Positions 59,001 through 64,000 of a stretch of 64,000 nt of DNA are shown here, one piece after another. Location of the stretch: positions 5,634,263-5,698,262 of the forward strand of contig NC_054703.1 of NCBI RefSeq assembly GCF_016097555.1, given 5' to 3'. Below the pieces are notes generated by a model. It did no database searches, was not told the origin of the DNA, and was given only the letters and a program-made list of their open reading frames with translations. Origin of the DNA: Gigantopelta aegis (Eukaryota > Mollusca > Gastropoda > Neomphalida > Peltospiridae). Numbering within the stretch: position 1 is the stretch's first letter; the number at the start of each line of letters is the position of its first letter. Position numbers and translations under genes: made by a program.

Positions 59001-62000
59001 AACTGATGGAAAAACAGGTTGATGTGTCTGAGACAGATCAGCTCACATCTTTGATGGAAGAGAGGTTTGAAGAACTGTTGAGTTTCTACGATGATGTGTC
59101 AGAGGAAATCGTTAGCAGTGATATATCACCAGTAGAACAGGAAGTAAAGGATGCTTCTACAGAAGGTGAACAGATGATAGATCATAGAGAGGAGTTCATA
59201 ACTGGAAGGTCTCTTCTTCAAGACTTGGACACTACTGAAGGTTTAACAATCAAAGAGCAGGCCAGACCAGAGACTCTGGAGACTGACATTGGAGGTGTTG
59301 ACAGCACAGCTGAAGAGCTAGTGACTGAAATTACAGATATTGACAGCAGACATGAAGAGCTAGTGACTGAAATCACAGATGTTGACAGCACAGCTGAAGA
59401 GCCAGTGACAGAAATCATAGATGTTGACACTACTCGTGAAGAACCTGTGACAGAACTCACAGATGTTGAAACTACTCATGAAGAGCAGGTGACTGAAATC
59501 ACAGATGTTGACACAACTCGTGAAGAGCTGGTGACTGAAATCACAGATGTTGACACTACTCGTGAAGAACTGGTGACTGAAATCACAGATGTTGACACTA
59601 CTCGTGAAGAGCTGGTGACTGAAATCACAGATGTAGACACAACTCATGAAGAGCTGGTGTCTGAAATCACAGATGTTGACGTAACTCGTGAAGAGCAGGT
59701 GACTGAAACCAGAGATGATGGGATCACATGTGAAGCTTTAGAGACCGAAATCACGACAGATGCTCTTACTGAACAGGAAGATCTAATGACTGAAGTTACA
59801 GAATATGTTGACAGCATGTATATAGAAATCACGACTGGAACTGATGCCACATCAGAAGACCTGAAGACTGACATTGCTGCTGAAATCACGACTGGAATTG
59901 ATGCCACATCAGAAGACCTGAAGACTGAAATTGCTGCTGAAATCACGACTGGAATTGATGCAACATCAGAAGAATTGAAGACTGACATTGCTGCTGAAAT
60001 CATGACTGGAACTGATGCCACATCAGAAGACCTGAAGACTGAAATTGCTCCTGAAATCACGACTGGAACTGATGCAACATCAGAAGACCTGAAGTCTGAA
60101 ATTGCTGCTGAACTGGAACAGACAATAGATCACAGAGAAGAATTTATGACTGAAGCTGAGAGACATTTGTTTGAAGATTCGGAGACTGAAATAACAGATG
60201 TTCATTACAGGCCTGATGAAACGGAATCTACTGCAGATGTTGATATTCGATCTGATGTCATGGAAACTGAAATTTCAGAATATGTTGAAACCACATCGAC
60301 ACAATTGGGGACTCAAACTAAATATGAACATCTTGGTAGTGAAATTACAACAGATGTTGTTTCCAAATTTGAAGATCTCGAAACTGAAATCACAGATGTT
60401 GATACTACTCTTGAAACTATGGTACCTGAAATCACAGACGAAACTGTGACTGAAGTTAAAGAAGATACTCTTATCAATGCTAGAGATTTGGAAACTGAAA
60501 TCACTGCTGAAACTGAACAAACAATAGATCACAAGGAAAATTTCATAACTGAAGTTCAGAGTTCTGCATTTGAAGATCTTGTGACTGGGATGACTGCTGA
60601 AATGTATTCTAAACCTAACGATATTGGTGCAGTAGTTAGAGATGTTGATACTACAGCTGAAGATTTAGTGACTGAAATCATTGAATCATTTGATACCACA
60701 CCTGAAGGAACCGTAATTGGAGATGAAGCACAGGTTGATACCACACTTGAAGAGCTGGTGACCAAAATTACTTCTGAATCTGAACAAACAATCGAACAAA
60801 CACACAGAGAACAAACAATTGATCACAAAGAAGCTTTCATTGATGAACTCGAGAAAGCTGTATTTGAAGATACAGTAACTGACATTACAGATGTCGACAC
60901 CAAAACAGAAGATATAAGTACTAAAACCAGAGATGTTGACACTACACGGGATACAGTTGAAATCACAGACGTTGACAGCAGACTGGAAGACACAGTTACC
61001 GAAATTACAGATGTTGACACCACTTGTGATACAGTTACTGAAATCACAGATGTTGACAGCAAACTTGAAGACATAGTTATTGAAATTACAGATGTCGATA
61101 CCATACCTGGTGATATTGGTACTGCAATCAAAGATATCGACACCATACTTGAAGATACAGTGACTGAATTCACAGATGCTGTCACCAAACCTGAAGATAT
61201 AGTCATTGAAATCACAGATGTTGACACTAGACCTGACGACATAGTAACTGAAATCACAGATGTTGGCACAACACCTGAAGATACAGCAGCTGAAATCACA
61301 GATGTTGACACCACTAGACCAGAAGACATAGTAACTGAAATCACAGATGTTGACACAACACCTGAAGATGCAGTGACTGAAATCACGGAAGTTGACACAA
61401 CACCTGAAGATGCAGTGGATAAAACCAAAGATGTTGACACAACACCTGAAGAAGCAGTGGAAGAAATCAAAGATATTGAGACAACACTTGAAGAAGCAGT
61501 GACTGAAATCACATCTGTTGACACAACACCTGAAGATGCAGTGACTCAAATCACAGAAGTTGACACACCTGAAGATGCAGTGACAGAAATCACATCTGTT
61601 GACACAACACCTGAAGATGCAGTGACTGAATTCACAGATGCTGTCACCAAACCTGAAGATATAGTCATTGAAATCACAGATGTTGACACTAGACCTGACG
61701 ACATAGTAACTGAAATCACAGATGTTGGCAAAACACCTGAAGATACAGCAGCTGAAATCACAGATGTTGACACCACTAGACCAGAAGACATAGTAACTGA
61801 AATCACAGATGTTGACACAACACCTGAAGATGCAGTGACTGAAATCACAGAAGTTGACACAACACCTGAAGATGCAGTGGATGAAACCAAAGATGTTGAC
61901 ACAACACCTGAAGAAGCAGTGACTGAAATCACAGATGTTGACAAAACACCTGAAGATGCAGTGACTGAAATCACAGGTGTTGACACAACACCTGAAGATG

Positions 62001-64000
62001 CAGATACTGAAATCAGAGATGTTGACACAACACCTGAAGATGCAGTGACTGAAATCACAGATATTGACACAACACCTGAAGATGCTGATACTGAAATCAC
62101 AGATGTTGACACAACACCTGAAGATGCAGTGACTGAAATCACAGGTGTTGACACTAGACCTGAAGACATAGTAACTGAAATCACAGATGTTGACATAACA
62201 CCTGAAGATGCAATGGATGAAATCGCAGATGGTGATGTAACACATGAAGACGTAGTTACTGAAATGAGAAAAGATGAAGATTTGGTGTCTAAAACTGTAG
62301 CAACATTGGTGACTGAATACACAACAGATGCTGATCTCACACATGGAAATCTTCCTGAAATCACTACAGATTTACATTCTGAAACGAAAGACCAAGAAAG
62401 TGGAATCTCCACAGATACTGAACAAGAAATAGATCACAGAGAGGAATTCGTAAAGGAAGGTAGAAAATATGTGATAGAGGTGACGTATAGTGATTCTAGT
62501 GATGATGATGAAGCTTTGGAAACAGATCATGACACAGAAGGTTTCAGTACCCCTGGTTCAGACAACATAATCAAACGGCCTGGTGTCAGCAGTCAAACAG
62601 ATGTTCCTGATGTTGCTGATTCTGTCTCTGGTGAATCAACTGTTACTGATATAGCAGATGCATCTATTGAAACACTGTCAGGACAACTCGGGGATGAAAT
62701 CACTGCAGACGTGTATGTCGATACAAAAACTGAATATGTAGTCACCGAAATAACAACAGACAGGGATACTGATCTGATGGCTGGACATTTAGAGACTGAA
62801 ATTGCGGAAGTCACTGATACAACTCTGATGACTGAAGTTCACAAATATGCTACACATGAAAATGAACAAATGATCGATCACAAAGAGGAATTTATTGATG
62901 AACTTGAAAAAACTTTTTTTGATGATGAAATCACAAAAGACGTAGATGTTGGTGCCAAGCCTGAATATCTGGACACTAATGTCGCAGAAGACAGAGTCAT
63001 TGATGGTGGATCTGGACATATTGATGTTGATATTGGAGCTGGAGATATGGAAACTGAAACCACAGAAGACAGAGTTATTGATACTTTAACTGAACATCTT
63101 GAGACTGAAATAGCAAATAATGTGGAAATTTGTGCTGCAGCTGAAGACTTTCAGACTGAAATCACTGATAATACAGAAACAATTCTGGCAGAAGGCCTTG
63201 TAACCAGTGAACTTGATAGTGTAACAACTGACACTGAACAAAGAATAGACCACGTAGAGGAGTTTATCAGTGAAGTCGAGAAAGCTGGGATTGAAGATCA
63301 GATTTCTGAATCGACATCTGAAGACGTTGATGTAAAATTGGAGATTGAAACAACAGAAGGTGTTGATATTGAAAGTGAAAAGCTAGAGGTTGAAATTACA
63401 GACACTGAGGAAGTTATCACCACAGCTGAAGATTTGGAGGATGAAATCACAGTAGATCAGTATCCTGACACTGAAATCCTTGTAGATACAGATACCAGTG
63501 TAGTGGAAGGGCTTACACGTCATGCCTATGATCATGAAGCAAGAGATGTTGAACAAACAATAGACCACAAAGAGGCGTTTATCACTGAACTCGAGGACGA
63601 TGGTGTTCAAGATCTGATGTCTGAAGCATCAAAGTGTGATGTTGATTTCAAACTTGAATATCAAGAGACTGAAACAACAAAAGATTATGTTGACATTGAA
63701 AGTGAAAAGCTAGAGACTGATATTAAAGAAAGTGAGGACGTTACCACCACTGAAACCACAGTAGATCAGTATCCTGACACTGAAATCATTGTAGATACAG
63801 AAACCAATGTCGTGGAAGGTCTTACATTAGATGTCCATGATCATGAAACAACAGACACAGAACAAACAATAGACCACAAAGAGGAGTTTATAAGTGAACT
63901 CAAACAAGCTGGTGTTGAAGATCAGATTTCTGAATCGACATCTGAAGACATTGATGTCAAACCTGAATATCTGGAGACTGAAACAACCAAAGGTGTTGTT
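50010..64000 (+). CDS. Giant acidic repeat protein, exon 4 (3' end outside window)
   Basis: After the acceptor CTCCTTTCAG at 50009 a single frame (codons starting at 50012) stays open to the window edge, about 4,660 codons. It begins with unique sequence: a basic patch V-V-R-R-T-R-R-S-Q-S-L, then a likely coiled coil around HLQRRIQLESEIYDLLSEIE and IALEMRRQIAAEKARIGIVL. After this come arrays of 12, 10, 8, 14, 19 and 14 residues, a Ser-rich unique island (55.9-56.6 kb), and nine copies of an E-Q-x-I-D-H module. Unlike the 27-bp array of exon 1, no frame break occurs. The exon keeps the acidic composition and phase of the upstream exons, so it belongs to the same gene. No domain of known function is seen. 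Confidence 0.92.
50085..50340 (+). other. Basic patch and predicted coiled coil at the start of exon 4
   Basis: R-R-T-R-R-S-Q-S-L-D-D is one of few basic clusters in the protein. It is followed by two amphipathic helical stretches with Leu/Ile at heptad-like spacing. Third codon positions here are richer in G and C than in the arrays. This could be a binding site rather than a spacer; the assignment is inference. Confidence 0.5.
51340..52190 (+). repeat. 36-bp (12-residue) coding tandem array, EKELEPEITDIT type
   Basis: About 23 units of the form E-K-E-L-E-P-E-I-T-D-x-x occur, with moderate divergence and no frame breaks. It grades into the 10-residue array through a short unique linker around 52.19-52.26 kb. 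Confidence 0.92.
52260..54960 (+). repeat. 30-bp (10-residue) coding tandem array, ETTKDDYEVS type
   Basis: About 90 units of E-T-T-K-D-D-Y-E-V-x occur, with variants DEYEIE, DGYEVD and DDFEVS; some units lack one residue (27 bp). An 87-bp three-unit higher-order repeat is clear at 53641, 53728 and 53815. A larger duplication places near-identical landmarks 735 bp apart (53368 and 54103). Each unit holds one Tyr flanked by Asp and Glu. Confidence 0.95.
55900..56570 (+). other. Ser/Thr/Tyr-rich non-repetitive island in exon 4
   Basis: The island includes RKSFTSSSSYMIEAYLSDVT, KFYPNVALVELPSEDERSLS and MPVVFKSEYSTEINQYFKNK. It has more aromatic residues, S-P and T-S-P sites, and GC-richer third codon positions than the arrays around it. 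These signs suggest selection on sequence rather than length. Family not recognised. Confidence 0.55.
57262..58080 (+). repeat. 24-bp (8-residue) coding tandem array, EVKEVEEH type
   Basis: About 34 units of E-V-K-E-V-E-E-H occur, with A, D, E or I replacing the second V and Y replacing H. Blocks of several units recur as higher-order copies (for example around 57570-57720 and 57745-57890). The charge pattern with periodic Val may favour a long single helix; inference only. Confidence 0.94.
59168..59200 (+). repeat. E-Q-x-I-D-H module, first of nine copies
   Basis: The core E-Q-x-I-D-H-[KRV]-E-x-F is followed in most copies by [IVM]-x-E-[LVA]-x and then an E-D/D-D. Copies begin at 59168, 60116, 60515, 60809, 62420, 62864, 63236, 63551 and 63860. 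Spacing ranges from about 0.3 to 1.6 kb. It is more conserved than the sequence between copies. Confidence 0.85.
59284..59720 (+). repeat. 42-bp (14-residue) coding tandem array, TEITDVDTTREELV type
   Basis: About ten units of T-E-I-T-D-V-D-T-T-[RH]-E-E-L-V occur. This is the same unit family as the larger array at 60.88-62.23 kb, separated from it by the 57-bp array and unique sequence. Confidence 0.93.
59825..60115 (+). repeat. 57-bp (19-residue) coding repeat, 5 units
   Basis: Five nearly identical units of AAEITTGIDATSEDLKTEI occur (variants TDI, PEI, ELK). The unit length equals that of the big exon 1 array and the exon 3 array, although the sequence is unrelated. Confidence 0.95.
60880..62235 (+). 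repeat. 42-bp (14-residue) coding tandem array, TEITDVDTTPEDAV type
   Basis: About 32 units of T-E-I-T-D-V-D-T-T-P-E-D-A-V occur. A block of 11 units (462 bp) is duplicated: the landmark GAATTCACAGATGCTGTCAC starts at 61166 and again at 61628. A few units are shortened in frame. Confidence 0.95.
62380..64000 (+). repeat. Long-period (about 0.3-0.4 kb) coding repeat carrying the E-Q-x-I-D-H module
   Basis: Blocks of about 105-150 residues contain the E-Q-x-I-D-H-x-E-x-F core, then an acidic stretch with [ED]-x-x-[IV]-[ST]-E and D-V-D-x-K, then L-E-T-E, then an I-x-V-D-T-x-T segment. The best matched pair is 63236-63550 versus 63551-63860, and the series continues past the window edge. Confidence 0.75.

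Overview
The window is eukaryotic, most likely from a mollusc and probably a gastropod. It has spliceosomal introns with GT-AG borders. Those introns carry several copies of a tRNA-headed SINE whose body I recognise from memory as typical of marine molluscs. They also hold palindromic MITEs and long CT and AC microsatellites. No bacterial-style genes, CRISPR arrays, rRNA genes or functional tRNA genes were found, and neither the promoter nor the 3' end of the gene lies in the window.

Nearly the whole window is one gene on the + strand. Four exons can be traced: 1-37333 (open on the left), 40282-40476, 42323-45772 and 50010-64000 (open on the right). Together they are about 55 kb of coding sequence, more than 18,000 codons, or roughly 86% of the window. 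All three introns interrupt the frame after the first base of a codon (phase 1), so the two internal exons are symmetric 1-1 cassettes. The protein is extremely acidic and rich in Glu, Ser, Thr, Val and Ile. It should be largely disordered and is built from successive tandem-repeat arrays with different unit lengths: 9, 14 and 19 residues in exon 1; about 10 and 19 residues in exon 3; 12, 10, 8, 14, 19 and 14 residues in exon 4. Short non-repetitive islands and two recurring non-array modules punctuate the arrays. I see no domain I can name, so I give no gene symbol. A neuronal giant-ankyrin-type tail, a futsch/MAP1-type protein or a titin-like spacer are possibilities that only flanking exons could separate.

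Layout: 1-4.9 kb is diverse acidic sequence with one hydrophobic island. The 9-residue (27-bp) array fills 4.9-15.1 kb and contains a stretch (6.54-12.97 kb) where the frame is broken many times. At 15.3-16.8 kb is a unique region, at 16.8-18.5 kb a 14-residue array, at 18.5-22.5 kb unique to degenerate sequence, and at 22.5-34.7 kb a huge 19-residue (57-bp) array with higher-order repeats. Unique acidic sequence runs from 34.7 to 37.3 kb. Intron 1 (37334-40281) has SINEs, a 61-bp minisatellite and a CT microsatellite. Intron 2 (40477-42322) has SINEs and a mariner-type MITE. Intron 3 (45773-50009) has palindromic MITEs, a triplicated 0.3-kb block, a SINE and an AC microsatellite. Exon 4 carries six arrays and a recurring E-Q-x-I-D-H module.

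The most notable points are the size of the first exon and the array-of-arrays architecture. Others are the dense SUMO-interaction-like and SQ/TQ motifs that the repeat units create, and the frame damage confined to one array.
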